Source of the DNA: Oceanobacter mangrovi
GTDB lineage: Bacteria; Pseudomonadota; Gammaproteobacteria; Pseudomonadales; Oceanobacteraceae
Direction: 5' to 3'
Assembly: GCF_019740315.1 (NCBI RefSeq)
Contig: NZ_JAHXZR010000001.1
Span: forward strand, 310,001 to 374,000
Length of the DNA: 64,000 nucleotides
Both the position numbers and the translations under genes were made by a program. Position 1 is the stretch's first letter. Every line of letters begins with the position of its first letter. Shown piece after piece: positions 26,031-35,694 of this stretch. The notes below the pieces were generated by a model, which searched no databases, had not been told where the DNA came from, and saw only the letters and a list, made by a program, of their open reading frames with translations.

Positions 26031-26585
26031 TCAATCTTCCCGGTCGTAGCCTTCGGCGATGTGCTTGTCTTTCAAACGCACATAATTACCTGCGCCATAA
26101 GTGAAGAAACTGCGCTCTTTGTCGGTGATTTCACGCACCGGCTTGGCGGGCGAGCCCATGTAAACAAAACCGCTTTTCAACACCTTGCCCGGGGTTACAG
26201 TGGCTCCGGCACCAACGATCACTTCGTCCTCAACCACAGCACCGTCCATGATCATCGACTTCATGCCGATCAGGACCCGGCTGCCAATGGTGCAACCGTG
26301 CAGCATGGCCTGGTGGCCGATGGTGACATCGTCGCCGATGATCAGCGGATAACCGCCCGGGTTGTAGTCTGAGGCGTGGGTGATATGCAGCACGGCACCG
26401 TCCTGCACGCTGGTGCGGGCACCAATGCGGATCTGGTGCATGTCGCCACGAATCACCGCCAGCGGCCACACCGAGCTGTCGTCGCCCAGTTCAACATCGC
26501 CAATCACCACGGCAGAGATATCCACAAATACCCGTTCGCCCAGTTTTGGGGTGTGATTCTGGTAGGCTCGTATACTCTTGCTCAT
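26031..26585 (-). CDS. Gamma-carbonic-anhydrase-like hexapeptide protein (YrdA family)
   Basis: 184 residues with AAGGAGA upstream. Left-handed beta-helix built of hexapeptide repeats (about 15-150). The three histidines expected for metal binding are in AVLHIT (about 67) and GHQAMLHGC (about 91-96). The RGD turn near 46 is typical of YrdA/PaaY/CaiE proteins. Members range from carbonic anhydrase to CoA-thioesterase activity; this sequence alone does not decide. Monocistronic between repeats and the OYE gene. Confidence 0.93.
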   Translation of the reverse strand: MSKSIRAYQNHTPKLGERVFVDISAVVIGDVELGDDSSVWPLAVIRGDMHQIRIGARTSVQDGAVLHITHASDYNPGGYPLIIGDDVTIGHQAMLHGCTIGSRVLIGMKSMIMDGAVVEDEVIVGAGATVTPGKVLKSGFVYMGSPAKPVREITDKERSFFTYGAGNYVRLKDKHIAEGYDRED

Positions 26586-26807
26586 CAGCTGTCTCCTTTT
26601 GCGACTGGCGGTTATTTTGCCCGCACTGTGCCGCTATGGCAGACAAGACGCAAGTGGTGGCCGCGGAGCGGAATCGACAGCCTGACAAAAATCATTTTGG
26701 CCGCCAGCTGAACGCACTGTTACCCAAACTGTGAATGAAAACGTCAGTCTCAGACCCATATAGTGACTCTGTTCATAGACTACCACCCATTCCACTGGAG
26801 GACGATC

Positions 26808-27878
26808 ATGTCGAATCTGGATTCCCTGTTTAGCCCGGTTGCTGTTGGCGACGTTGAGTTGGCCAACCGTTTTGTGATGGCACCATTGACCCGCTGCCGT
26901 GCACCAGGCCATCTGGCCAACGCACTGATGGCGGAATACTACAGTCAGCGCGCCAGTGCGGGTCTGGTGATTACCGAATGCACTATGGTCACTCCGGATA
27001 CTTCCACCTTCGGCGATGACCCGGGTATCTATTCAGACGAGCAGGTAGAAGCCTGGAAGCAGGTCACTGATGCCGTACACGCCAAAGGTGGCAAGATCTT
27101 TATGCAGATCTGGCACGGTGGCCGGGCTGCCCACCCATCATTCAATGGTGGCAAGGAAGCGGTGTCGGCCAGCGCCATCGCTATCGAAGGCGAAACCCAT
27201 ACACCGGAAGGCAAACAGCCTTACAGTGTGCCGCGCGAGCTGACCAAGGCCGAAATCGCTGCCATCGTTGATGACTTCCGCCAAGGAGCCGCCAATGCCA
27301 TCAAGGCGGGCTTCGACGGCGTTGAAGTGCACGGCGCCAACGGCTACCTGATCGACGAATTCCTGCGCGAAAGCGCCAACCAGCGTACCGACGAATACGG
27401 CGGCCCGATTGAAAATCGGGCCCGTTTCCTGTTTGAAGTGCTGGACGCCGTGACTGCTGAAATCGGTGCCGGTCGAGTCGGCTTGCGACTGTCGCCATTG
27501 AACAGCTTCCAGAGCATGAAAACTGCCGATCCGGTAGCCTGGATCAGCTGGCTGGCCAAAGCACTGAATCGCTACCAACTGGCCTATCTGCACGTGATGC
27601 GTACCGATTTTATGGGCTTGCAATCCGCTGATGTGCTGACCCCGGTTCGGGCTGATTATCAGGGTCACCTGATGGTGAATATGGGTTACAGCGCTGCGGA
27701 AGCTGCTGCAGATATTGACGCTGGCAAAGTGGATTCCGTTGCCTTTGGCACCGCCATACTGGCCAACCCGGACTTCCCGGCACGAGTGAAAGCCGGTGCT
27801 GAGCTGAATACTCCTAATCCAGATACCTTCTACACCCCGGGCGCCGTCGGTTATACCGACTATCCGTTTATGGCGTGA
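26808..27878 (+). CDS. Old Yellow Enzyme family flavin oxidoreductase (NemA-like)
   Basis: 356 residues from ATG 26808, with a GGAGG ribosome site; the frame upstream is unsupported. TIM-barrel FMN enzyme: MAPLTRCRA near the start (FMN contact), QIWHGGR at about 102, the VEVHGANGYLIDEFL active-site strand at about 178 (the His and Asn that bind substrate), and NPDFP near the C-terminus. It reduces alpha,beta-unsaturated carbonyls, nitro compounds or maleimides using NADPH. It has its own terminator at 27912. No adjacent regulator is obvious. Confidence 0.95.
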   Translation: MSNLDSLFSPVAVGDVELANRFVMAPLTRCRAPGHLANALMAEYYSQRASAGLVITECTMVTPDTSTFGDDPGIYSDEQVEAWKQVTDAVHAKGGKIFMQIWHGGRAAHPSFNGGKEAVSASAIAIEGETHTPEGKQPYSVPRELTKAEIAAIVDDFRQGAANAIKAGFDGVEVHGANGYLIDEFLRESANQRTDEYGGPIENRARFLFEVLDAVTAEIGAGRVGLRLSPLNSFQSMKTADPVAWISWLAKALNRYQLAYLHVMRTDFMGLQSADVLTPVRADYQGHLMVNMGYSAAEAAADIDAGKVDSVAFGTAILANPDFPARVKAGAELNTPNPDTFYTPGAVGYTDYPFMA

Positions 27879-27911
27879 TAACTGCCCGGTAACAGGATTG
27901 TCTCAACGAAT

Positions 27912-27939
27912 AAGCCCGGCACAGTTGCCGGGCTTTTTT
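27912..27939 (+). terminator. Rho-independent terminator of the OYE gene
   Basis: AAGCCCGGCA (27912-27921) pairs with TGCCGGGCTT (27926-27935) across a CAGT loop and is followed by T residues. Confidence 0.9.
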
Positions 27940-27970
27940 ACGAGAGCATCAAGGCTTCAGCTATACGCCA

Positions 27971-30900
27971 TTAGCCGGGGCGAATTTGTGATGATCGTTG
28001 GCGTGCCAACAGCAGCAAGCCAAACATCACCAGCAGGAACCAGCCTGACAGGCTACCGCCGCCGCTGCCTGAAGAACCGGATGATGAACTGCTGCTATCC
28101 GGGTTCTCCGGGCTGTCATTGCTATCGGATGTGTCATCACTGGCGTCGGAATCATTATCAGAAGTATCGCTGGAGTCTGAATCAGAGCTGTCGCCTGTAT
28201 CGGTATCAGAAGTATCGCCGGAGTCTGAATCAGAGCTGTCGCCTGTATCGGTATCAGAAGTATCACCGGAGTCTGTGTCAGAACCGTCGCCTGTATCCGT
28301 GTCTGAACTATCACTGGAGCCTGAATCAGAGCCGTCGCCTGTTTCCGTACCAGAGCTATCATCAGAGCTGTCGTCCGAACCATCCTCTGTCTCGGTTCCG
28401 GTGACGTTAATATAAACCGTACCTATGGAAGACCAGTTACGGCCATCGTATACCCGGTACTGAACGGTATCCTGATAGCTGGCGTCTTCCCCTGATACCT
28501 CGTAGCTCAGCAAGCCATCCTCCGTCAGGGACGCGTTACCAGTCGCAGCATTGGCTTCAAGTTGGTAGATAATCGCGTCATCGTCTGCATCGGTGCCGTT
28601 GAGCTGGGCTGAAAGACCAGTGGCGAAGTCAGTATCCAGAGTCAGATCCGGGGCTGTTGGGTCAGCATTGGTAATAAATATCTGGATCCAGCATCGAGAA
28701 GAACGTGCCTGGCCGTCAGTCACCCAAAAACTGAATTGTTGCCAGTTGAAACCTGCATCACTGATGGTGAATGTGAAATCCCCCGAACTCTGATCGGCCA
28801 GAGTGACAGTGCCATATGCTGGTCGGCTCAATAGTTCGTAGGTCAGATCATCGCCGTCATCATCAGAAGCCGCCATGGATGCTTGCAAGACGTTGTTCCA
28901 GTGTAATGAGAACTCGTCATCACTGCAGACTGGTGCAGTGTTGCTGAGGTCTATGGTTACGGTCCCCAGGCCGGAATAGTCGGTGCCGTCGGTCATGAAA
29001 TAATCAAATTCAACCGGATCCAGGTTGTCACCGGTCGGAGTGTAGATAAATTCAGCGACCAAAGGATCCGGAATGGTGACCGCGCCATTTTCTGGCTGGT
29101 GATAGATGGCATAGGTGACCGCCTCAGCGCTGTTGTCCTGAGCGTTGAACTGGCCGTGCAGCGGAGCGTTATAGGGGCCTGCTTCAGAGGAATCTCCGGC
29201 GATTAATGGCGACGTCTTGTCGGAGGTATCCAGCAGTGTGGGTCTGATACCAGCCATAAACAGCTGGATTGTATCGGTACCGTGATGGACCAGCAGGCGA
29301 TCATGAATCCCCAGATATTCGGTATCGCCGGTGTCTTCTTGCCAGGAAGTCGTGTTGGTTGTCAGGTCAAACGTTCCAACCTGGCCATCGCAGATGATTG
29401 CCAGGGTCTGGTCATCAATAGCTTCGATCGCTTGCAGGGAATCATCACAGATTTTGATCAGGGTGCTGCTACTAAAATCTTCGTTCAGCTGACCCAGCGC
29501 ACCGCTTTCTGTTGCCAGATAAACAATTGGCTCGTCGGTAGTGGCGTCATTAATAATCGAAATGGCTGCTGGTTCCAGTGCGGTGGAATGAATAGTGCTT
29601 TCAGCCAGATCAATCACGACGAGATTGTCTGTAATAGCAATTATTTCATTTATGCCATCAGAATTAATATCCGCAGATTCAAGAAGCCATATCGGGTCTG
29701 AAATGTCAGGGATTATATATTGATCGGTCAGTGTCAGGGTTTCAGCATCCAGCTTGAATATTTTGCCACTGGCACCACCCAGCAGAATTTCCTTATGACC
29801 GTCATCATCAATATCGTCAAATTTAATTGAATAAATAGCTTGTAAATCATCATCGACAAGTACCTCAGCTTCCAGAGCACCTGTTGCAGCATCAATTACA
29901 TAAAGATATCCATCAGACACGTTTCTAGTTGCGACCAGAACCTCCGGAGTGCTGTCATTATCGATGTCAGCGATGCTAATATCGTGAATATCTAAATAAG
30001 CGGTTTCAGGAAAAACCTGGCTATCTGCGGTCCAGATTTCTGTCAGAGTAGTGCCATCGATAGCACGTAATATCCCTGAACTGTAGCCAGACTCGCTGTC
30101 GATGGAGGCATAAATGAAGTCGGCGATACCATCACCGGTTATATCCCCAAGGTCAATCGAAAGGTATGGACCGGAATATTCACCACTTTGCCATTCGAGG
30201 CTGCTACTCTCAGGGGTGTAGATATAAAGGTAATCAGCGCCGCTGCTTGAATAGCCACTACCCCAGACGACATCAAGACTGGAGTCACCGTTGAAATCGC
30301 CAGCGATGATGTCCGTGACGCCATGGTTGTCATTTGGAATATCAACCAGAGTGGCGCCGCTCTCACCGTCCAGGATGTATAACTCTCCCCACTGGTCATC
30401 ACCCGTAAATATCTCCAACGCGCCATCGTTATCCTGGTCATATAAACTGAGGGCTTCAAACCGAATATTGTTAGGGGGGACAGACCAGATACTCCCCATC
30501 GATATACCACTATATGCGGTCAGGCTAGTATTCACACCCAGAATTTCATCAAAGCCGTCATTGTTGATATCACCGACTTCCAACAGGGAGCTGGCAAACC
30601 CCGTGGCGGTATAGTCCCACGTTACTTCAGTTGAACTCCCCTGAATTGTCAGGACAACGCCACTGCTGATCGCCAGCTGCAGTTCACTATCGGTGGTGAT
30701 ATGGCCGACCCCGAAAGCGCTGCCGCCCCAGGACAGGGTTTGCTCCAGCTCGTAGCTGTTGAGGTTAAAGATCATGGTGAAGTTGTCTGTCAGGGCGACA
30801 AATTCTCGCTCACCATCATTGTCGATATCAGCAACCAGCAAATCGTTGACGCTTCTGTTCGAGGTGGAAACCTGGCCAACACTTATTCCAAGGTTGTGAT

Positions 30901-31306
30901 CAAAAATATCAATGTAGCCATCGTCGATGGCAATCAGGCTGACGTAGGTGCCTGCATCACTCTGAAAGGTGGTGAGTTTGGTTATCTCTTCGGTATACAC
31001 ACTGGACTGGCACACCACCTGATAGTCGTTGGTGTCGGTATCAAATGACAACAGGGTGAACCAGTATTCGCTGACCAGGCTGGACGACATATGGCCAGAT
31101 GACAGCAACAGATCATCAACACCATCCGCGTTGTAATCGAAGGCGCTGAAGCCAGCATTGCCCAGCGCTGTACTGAATGAAATTCCGGACCACGCGGTGG
31201 AGTAGGATTGGTCTGAGGGGTTACCACAGGGGGAGGCCTGAACAGATGACGTAAATGCGCCAAGCATCAGCAAGCCCCAAAGGGCTGGGAAGCGAAATCC
31301 TTTCAT
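27971..31306 (-). CDS. Large secreted FG-GAP/VCBS-repeat protein with classical GlyGly-CTERM tail
   Basis: About 1111 residues from ATG 31306. ATG 31318 is an alternative, and neither has a good ribosome site. Signal peptide 1-25 (TSSVQA-SPC). Residues 30-660 form an integrin-like beta-propeller with repeated calcium loops of the type DINNDGFDEI, DITGDGIADF, DIDNDGEREF. Three cadherin-like domains follow (about 720-1000), then an 85-residue Ser/Asp/Thr low-complexity linker, and finally GGGSLSGW, a hydrophobic helix and RQR. This is a textbook GlyGly-CTERM signal, normally cleaved by rhombosortase for surface export. Codon use and AT content in the propeller differ from neighbours. A calcium-dependent surface or secreted binding protein is likely. 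No rhombosortase gene is in the window. Confidence 0.9.
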   Translation of the reverse strand: MKGFRFPALWGLLMLGAFTSSVQASPCGNPSDQSYSTAWSGISFSTALGNAGFSAFDYNADGVDDLLLSSGHMSSSLVSEYWFTLLSFDTDTNDYQVVCQSSVYTEEITKLTTFQSDAGTYVSLIAIDDGYIDIFDHNLGISVGQVSTSNRSVNDLLVADIDNDGEREFVALTDNFTMIFNLNSYELEQTLSWGGSAFGVGHITTDSELQLAISSGVVLTIQGSSTEVTWDYTATGFASSLLEVGDINNDGFDEILGVNTSLTAYSGISMGSIWSVPPNNIRFEALSLYDQDNDGALEIFTGDDQWGELYILDGESGATLVDIPNDNHGVTDIIAGDFNGDSSLDVVWGSGYSSSGADYLYIYTPESSSLEWQSGEYSGPYLSIDLGDITGDGIADFIYASIDSESGYSSGILRAIDGTTLTEIWTADSQVFPETAYLDIHDISIADIDNDSTPEVLVATRNVSDGYLYVIDAATGALEAEVLVDDDLQAIYSIKFDDIDDDGHKEILLGGASGKIFKLDAETLTLTDQYIIPDISDPIWLLESADINSDGINEIIAITDNLVVIDLAESTIHSTALEPAAISIINDATTDEPIVYLATESGALGQLNEDFSSSTLIKICDDSLQAIEAIDDQTLAIICDGQVGTFDLTTNTTSWQEDTGDTEYLGIHDRLLVHHGTDTIQLFMAGIRPTLLDTSDKTSPLIAGDSSEAGPYNAPLHGQFNAQDNSAEAVTYAIYHQPENGAVTIPDPLVAEFIYTPTGDNLDPVEFDYFMTDGTDYSGLGTVTIDLSNTAPVCSDDEFSLHWNNVLQASMAASDDDGDDLTYELLSRPAYGTVTLADQSSGDFTFTISDAGFNWQQFSFWVTDGQARSSRCWIQIFITNADPTAPDLTLDTDFATGLSAQLNGTDADDDAIIYQLEANAATGNASLTEDGLLSYEVSGEDASYQDTVQYRVYDGRNWSSIGTVYINVTGTETEDGSDDSSDDSSGTETGDGSDSGSSDSSDTDTGDGSDTDSGDTSDTDTGDSSDSDSGDTSDTDTGDSSDSDSSDTSDNDSDASDDTSDSNDSPENPDSSSSSSGSSGSGGGSLSGWFLLVMFGLLLLARQRSSQIRPG

Positions 31307-31417
31307 AAGCGGTACCATCAATGGTTCATTTGTATGGCAGTACTTTACATCAATTACTAATAATGATGGTGTGCTTACGTTTATAATTTTTCTTTACATG
31401 ACTTGATTCAGGTTTTT

Positions 31418-32254
31418 CTAGCCAGGTATCACCGCCAATATCTCTGCCGCAGCGCGTCTGAGTGCGTCCGCGACGTCTTCCGGTTGATCAACAAAACGCT
31501 GGCCCGGGCCGACCAGGTTGATGGCGGCGATGGGCTGGTTGGCTTGGGGGCAGAGTGCGATGGCGCAAGAGCCCACGTTGGCTTCGTAACGGCCGAGGCT
31601 CCAGCTGAGTCCGGCGGCGCGGTCGCGGGTTAATTCGTCTAACACCTGGGTAGGCGCAATGTCGGCAGTGTGCTCAGGCGGTAGCTGTTGCAGCCGTTGG
31701 CTGGCTTCCTCAACGGTCATGGCGGCCAATAAGGCGCGGCCAACCGAGGTTCGATAGAGTGGCAAGCGGGTGCCGGTGGAGAGGTTGCTGACCAGGCTGC
31801 CGCGGGCAATGGCCCGTGCCAGATAGAGTGAGTAGCCACCGTCGGCGACGGCCAGGTAAGCCGACATTCCGCACTGTTCAGCCAGTTGTTCGAGCACCGG
31901 CTGGGCCTGGTCGAGCAACGCCTGCTGCTGATTCATGCCCTGGCTTAACTCCAGCACGCCCCAGCTCAGGCGGTAACCGCCCTGACTGTTGCTGGTAGTT
32001 GAAGGAATCGTTGCAATCAGCCCTTCATCCTTCAGCGTCGCCAGCAACCGCATCAAGGTGGTGCGGTTGATGGCGAGATCGGCTGCGGCGCTGGTGAGGT
32101 TACGACAGCTGCGGCCACTACCGATATAACGCAGCAAACGAATGGCACGCTGAACCGCAGGCACCGAGTGCTCGGGGGGAGTCGCAGTCTCGTTGCTGTT
32201 GGTTGTTGTGGCGTTCATCGAACTTGCGTTAGTTGGGGTGGTATCCGCAGGCAT
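31418..32254 (-). CDS. IclR-family transcriptional regulator
   Basis: 278 residues behind GAGGAAAG. After a Thr/Asn-rich N-tail, an IclR winged helix occupies about 30-95 (VPAVQRAIRLLRYI, LAINRTTLMRLLATL), and the GAF-like effector domain follows (LYLARAIARGSLVSN, TSVGRALLAAM, GPGQRF). Members control aromatic-acid or glyoxylate pathways. The gene is 27 bases downstream of the FAD monooxygenase in the same direction, so it probably controls its own operon through the dyad at 33430. Confidence 0.93.
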   Translation of the reverse strand: MPADTTPTNASSMNATTTNSNETATPPEHSVPAVQRAIRLLRYIGSGRSCRNLTSAAADLAINRTTLMRLLATLKDEGLIATIPSTTSNSQGGYRLSWGVLELSQGMNQQQALLDQAQPVLEQLAEQCGMSAYLAVADGGYSLYLARAIARGSLVSNLSTGTRLPLYRTSVGRALLAAMTVEEASQRLQQLPPEHTADIAPTQVLDELTRDRAAGLSWSLGRYEANVGSCAIALCPQANQPIAAINLVGPGQRFVDQPEDVADALRRAAAEILAVIPG

Positions 32255-32281
32255 CAGGCTTTCCTCAATGTGAGAGACGAA

Positions 32282-33409
32282 TCAGATCTCTACCTTCCAG
32301 GCGTTATAGCCATAAACCCAGTCGGCGTTACCGCCTTTCTTGAGCCACTCGTTGCCACGGGAACCGCGTTGTACATTGGCAGTACGTTCCTTGCGGGCGT
32401 CTTCATAACGCTGCAGGGCTGCCGGGATGCCAGCAACATCAACGTTGGCCATGCAACGGCCCAGCACCACGCCATCTTCAATTGCCATACAGGCGCCCTG
32501 AGCCATAAAAGGCACCATCGGGTGGGCAGCGTCACCCAACACCGTGATGCGGCCTTGTGACCATTGGCTCATGGGTTCGCGCACGTACAGCGCAGACTTG
32601 GTAATGGATTCGCAGGCGTCGACCAGCGCAAAGGCTTCCGGGTGGAAGTCGCGGTAGATTTCGCGCAGTTCGTCAACGTCGCCTGGGCAGGTCCAGGATT
32701 CTTCTTCCCAGCCTTCTTGTGGCGTGGTGGCAAATACAAAGGTGTCTTCGCCCTTGTTGAGCGGGAAGGTCACGATCTGGATGTCCGGCGTTGAACCCCA
32801 CCATTTGGTGAAGGAATCCAGGTTGGGCACGTTCAGCTTGCTGGCTGGCACTACGCCACGATAGGACACCAGGCCGGTGAACTCCGGTGCGTCCTGGCCA
32901 AATAGCGTGGTACGGGTAATCGAATGAATGCCGTCGGCACCAATCAGCAGGTCATGCTGCGCTTCGCTGCCATCAGCAAATGTCAGGGTAACGCCAGTTT
33001 CATCCTGGCTGATGCTGGTGGTCAGGTGGTTGTAACGAATGTTGTCGCCCACCGCATCAACCAGCGCTTGTAGCAAGTCGGCACGGTGAATGGTCAGCTG
33101 TGGTGCGCCGTATTTTTCCATCGCTGCATCGGCCATTTCCAGTCGGGAGGTTTCTTCACCTGTGTCCCACTGGCGGCTGATGCGGAATTTTGGCTGCGCG
33201 GCGGTTTTACGCAGTGCTTCGGCGACGCCCTGGCCCAGACCATCAAGGGCATAAACCGCGTTTGGTGTGAGGTTGATGTCAGCACCGATGCGGAAGAATT
33301 CTTTCGCTCGCTCGTACAGAGTGACCTGGTGACCCTGCGCTTGCAGTGCCAGAGCTGCGGTAATGCCGCCGATACCTGCGCCGCTGATGGCGATATTCAG
33401 ACTAGTCAT
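32282..33409 (-). CDS. FAD-dependent aromatic monooxygenase (NicC/salicylate hydroxylase-like)
   Basis: 375 residues. FAD-binding GxGxxG (GAGIGGITAALAL at 11-23), the DG fingerprint (LLIGADGIHS at about 155) and the GD motif (VLGDAAHPMVPFMAQGA at about 290) place it in the PHBH-like group A flavoprotein hydroxylases. The C-terminal WVYGYNAW is reminiscent of 6-hydroxynicotinate 3-monooxygenase. Substrate is probably a hydroxylated aromatic or N-heteroaromatic acid; assignment to NicC is uncertain, since no other nicotinate genes are nearby. It is in an operon with the IclR regulator. Confidence 0.9.
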   Translation of the reverse strand: MTSLNIAISGAGIGGITAALALQAQGHQVTLYERAKEFFRIGADINLTPNAVYALDGLGQGVAEALRKTAAQPKFRISRQWDTGEETSRLEMADAAMEKYGAPQLTIHRADLLQALVDAVGDNIRYNHLTTSISQDETGVTLTFADGSEAQHDLLIGADGIHSITRTTLFGQDAPEFTGLVSYRGVVPASKLNVPNLDSFTKWWGSTPDIQIVTFPLNKGEDTFVFATTPQEGWEEESWTCPGDVDELREIYRDFHPEAFALVDACESITKSALYVREPMSQWSQGRITVLGDAAHPMVPFMAQGACMAIEDGVVLGRCMANVDVAGIPAALQRYEDARKERTANVQRGSRGNEWLKKGGNADWVYGYNAWKVEI

Positions 33410-33429
33410 GGCTGTCTCGCTCTTTTAGT

Positions 33430-33447
33430 GCGTTCATATTTGAACGC
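33430..33447. promoter_or_regulatory. Perfect 7-4-7 dyad upstream of the monooxygenase, likely operator
   Basis: GCGTTCA-TATT-TGAACGC, 21 bases upstream of the ATG at 33409. A second weaker dyad (ATATGGGATTT at 33458, AAATCCATAT at 33483) lies behind it. IclR-type regulators bind such palindromes, so this is probably the operator of the downstream IclR protein. Confidence 0.6.
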
Positions 33448-33597
33448 TAGTATTCGTATATGGGATTTGATTATGACCTTATAAATCCATATGTAAATCA
33501 TAATTTCATATATAAAACAGATGGCGAGATTGTCAGCAGGAATCTGGTAATCCGGAAAGCAGGAAGAATGGATACAGGCATGCAGCAGGTGTTGTGC

Positions 33598-33742
33598 TGC
33601 CTATCAGGGCATCGCTGGGCGTGGCCCAACCTACAGATCTGACGTGGTTTGCAGGATGCGCCGTGCCCATCAGCACATCGTTGGGCGTGGCCCAACCTAC
33701 AGGTCTGACGTGGTCTGCAGGATGGGCCGTGCCAATCAGGCC
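33598..33742. repeat. Two tandem copies of a 66-bp dispersed-type repeat
   Basis: Copies begin near 33602 and 33668 and share TGGGCGTGGCCCAACCTACAG plus a GTCTGACGTGGT segment. Each contains a TTGGGC-GTG-GCCCAA-like hairpin. The array lies between the monooxygenase promoter and the kef stop, and I see no gene in it. Confidence 0.7.
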
Positions 33743-33744
33743 TG

Positions 33745-35694
33745 CTAGTCCTGAACAGCCGCGTTCTTTTCTTCGACGGCGGCCGATAAATCCTTGCTGC
33801 TGACGTATTCGGAAGCAGGCACAGGTGTGCGAACGGTTTCGGCGGCGGCTGGTGTTTCCTGCTCATCGGCTTCTTGCATGGCGTGGTAGAGCGCTTCCTG
33901 CAGGTTAATCACCAGCCCGCGATAGTGATCGGTGAAGGCGCTTTTACCGCCCTGATCACGCCAGCTGAGGTACAGCTGTTCGCGGAATCGGGCTTCAGTG
34001 CGGTTAAAGGCACGTTTGCGCTGGTCGGCAACCGCATCGCTGTAGCCCAGCATACGCAAGGCCTGGGTGCCAGCTTCCAGTGCTGAGTAGTAGGTTTCGG
34101 TGATCACAAAGTCGGCCCCGGCATCCTGCAACTGGTAATGATGGCCCCGGTCGAACGCCCGTGCGATCACCTTGAGGTTGGGATAACGGCGTTTGACGTA
34201 ACGCACCAGCTTCAGTACCTGACTCTGCTCGTCGATGGCAATCACCAGCAGGCTGGCTTCGGCGATTCCAGCGGTTTCCAGCAGGTCGGGGCGGCTGGCG
34301 TCACCGTAGTAGCCTTTCACGTTAATCCGCCGCATCAATTCAATCTGGCTGACCTTGTGATCCAGTAAAACCGTATCAAAGCCGTTGGACGTCAGCAGAC
34401 GGTTCACCACCTGACCAAAACGGCCGACCCCGGCAACAATTACCGGGCCGCGTTTATCGATGGTATCGGCCTGGCGTTGTTCGCCATGTTTTGCCAGTTG
34501 GGGAAAAATCAGCTTCTCCAGCGCGATAAACAGCGCTGGCGTAAGGAACATCGACAGCGCGACGACCAGCGACAACAGCTGTGCCAACTCGCTCGACAGC
34601 ACATGGGCACTGTAGGCGTAGGTCAGCAGCACAAAACCGAATTCACCGGCCTGCGCCAGACTGAGGGCAAACTGCCAGCGGTCACTTGGTTTGAGTTTGA
34701 ACAGCAGCGCCAGCGCGCCCAGCAACAGGCCTTTCAGCAACATCAGCACCAGCGTCAGAGCAACGATCAACAGCAGCTTGTGCCACAGCAGGCTGAAGTC
34801 GACGCCAGCGCCCACTGTGATAAAAAACAGCCCCAACAGCATGCCTTTAAACGGCTCGATATCGCTTTCGAGTTCGTGGCGGAATTCACTGCTGGCCAGC
34901 ACCACACCCGCGAGGAAGGCGCCCAGTGCAGGCGACAGACCAACCAGATGCATCAGCGCGGCAATACCGACAACCAGCATCAGCGCAGTGGCGGTGAAAA
35001 TCTCACGGGTGTGCGAAGCGGCCACATAACTGAACAATGGCCGACTGAGAAAATGGCCACCGAATACCACCACGGCGACCGACGCCACCACCATCAGCGC
35101 CTTGCCCCAGATTGGAAGTTGCGCCACCAGACTGAGATCATCGCTGTGGGCTGCACTGTCGCCACCGAGCTGTTGTAACTCCGGCAAGGCCAGCAATGGA
35201 ATCAGCGCCAGCATCGGGATCACAGCGATGTCCTGAAACAGCAACACCGAAAAGGCGCTGGTACCCGCCTCACTTTTATTGAGGTTCTTTTCGTTGAGGG
35301 TTTGCAACACGATAGCGGTGGACGACAACGACAGAATCAGACCAATCGCCAGCGCCGACTGCCATGGCTGGCCGAGCCACCAGGCGCCATAACCCAGCAC
35401 CGCGCTGGTGGCTACCACCTGTAAGCCACCAAGGCCAAACAACCGGTGGCGAATGCCCCACAAGGCTTTTGGTTGCAGCTCCAGCCCAACCAGAAACAAC
35501 ATCATCACCACACCAAACTCGGCAAAGTGCTGAATGGTGGTGGTCTCACTGCCAACCAGTCCCAGCACCGGGCCGATCAACACCCCGGCGATCAGATAAC
35601 CCAGTACCGAGCCAAGTCCCAGCCGTTTGGCCAGTGGCACCAGTAACACGGCGGCAGCAAGATAGATAAAAGCCTGAATAAAATAGCTGGTCAT
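33745..35694 (-). CDS. Kef-type monovalent cation:proton antiporter with RCK domain
   Basis: 649 residues from ATG 35694. The open frame runs 131 codons further upstream, but that part is translated repeat DNA. Twelve or so helices at 1-380 form a CPA2 Na+/H+ exchanger domain, with FLVGLELQP, LSSTAIVLQTL and FQDIAVIPMLALIPLL. A TrkA-N/RCK domain (about 410-530) has the GxGxxG nucleotide site VAGVGRFGQVV and D-end LLDHK. The layout equals KefB/KefC. A KefG/F partner is not adjacent. The C-terminus is a variable Ala/Glu-rich tail. Role: K+ efflux under electrophile stress, by family. Confidence 0.93.
   Translation of the reverse strand: MTSYFIQAFIYLAAAVLLVPLAKRLGLGSVLGYLIAGVLIGPVLGLVGSETTTIQHFAEFGVVMMLFLVGLELQPKALWGIRHRLFGLGGLQVVATSAVLGYGAWWLGQPWQSALAIGLILSLSSTAIVLQTLNEKNLNKSEAGTSAFSVLLFQDIAVIPMLALIPLLALPELQQLGGDSAAHSDDLSLVAQLPIWGKALMVVASVAVVVFGGHFLSRPLFSYVAASHTREIFTATALMLVVGIAALMHLVGLSPALGAFLAGVVLASSEFRHELESDIEPFKGMLLGLFFITVGAGVDFSLLWHKLLLIVALTLVLMLLKGLLLGALALLFKLKPSDRWQFALSLAQAGEFGFVLLTYAYSAHVLSSELAQLLSLVVALSMFLTPALFIALEKLIFPQLAKHGEQRQADTIDKRGPVIVAGVGRFGQVVNRLLTSNGFDTVLLDHKVSQIELMRRINVKGYYGDASRPDLLETAGIAEASLLVIAIDEQSQVLKLVRYVKRRYPNLKVIARAFDRGHHYQLQDAGADFVITETYYSALEAGTQALRMLGYSDAVADQRKRAFNRTEARFREQLYLSWRDQGGKSAFTDHYRGLVINLQEALYHAMQEADEQETPAAAETVRTPVPASEYVSSKDLSAAVEEKNAAVQD

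Noticed and set aside
34477-35178. 233-codon plus-strand frame within the kef gene
   Set aside because: Antisense to the Kef membrane domain; Gln/His-rich product is a reading of the complementary Leu/Val codons.
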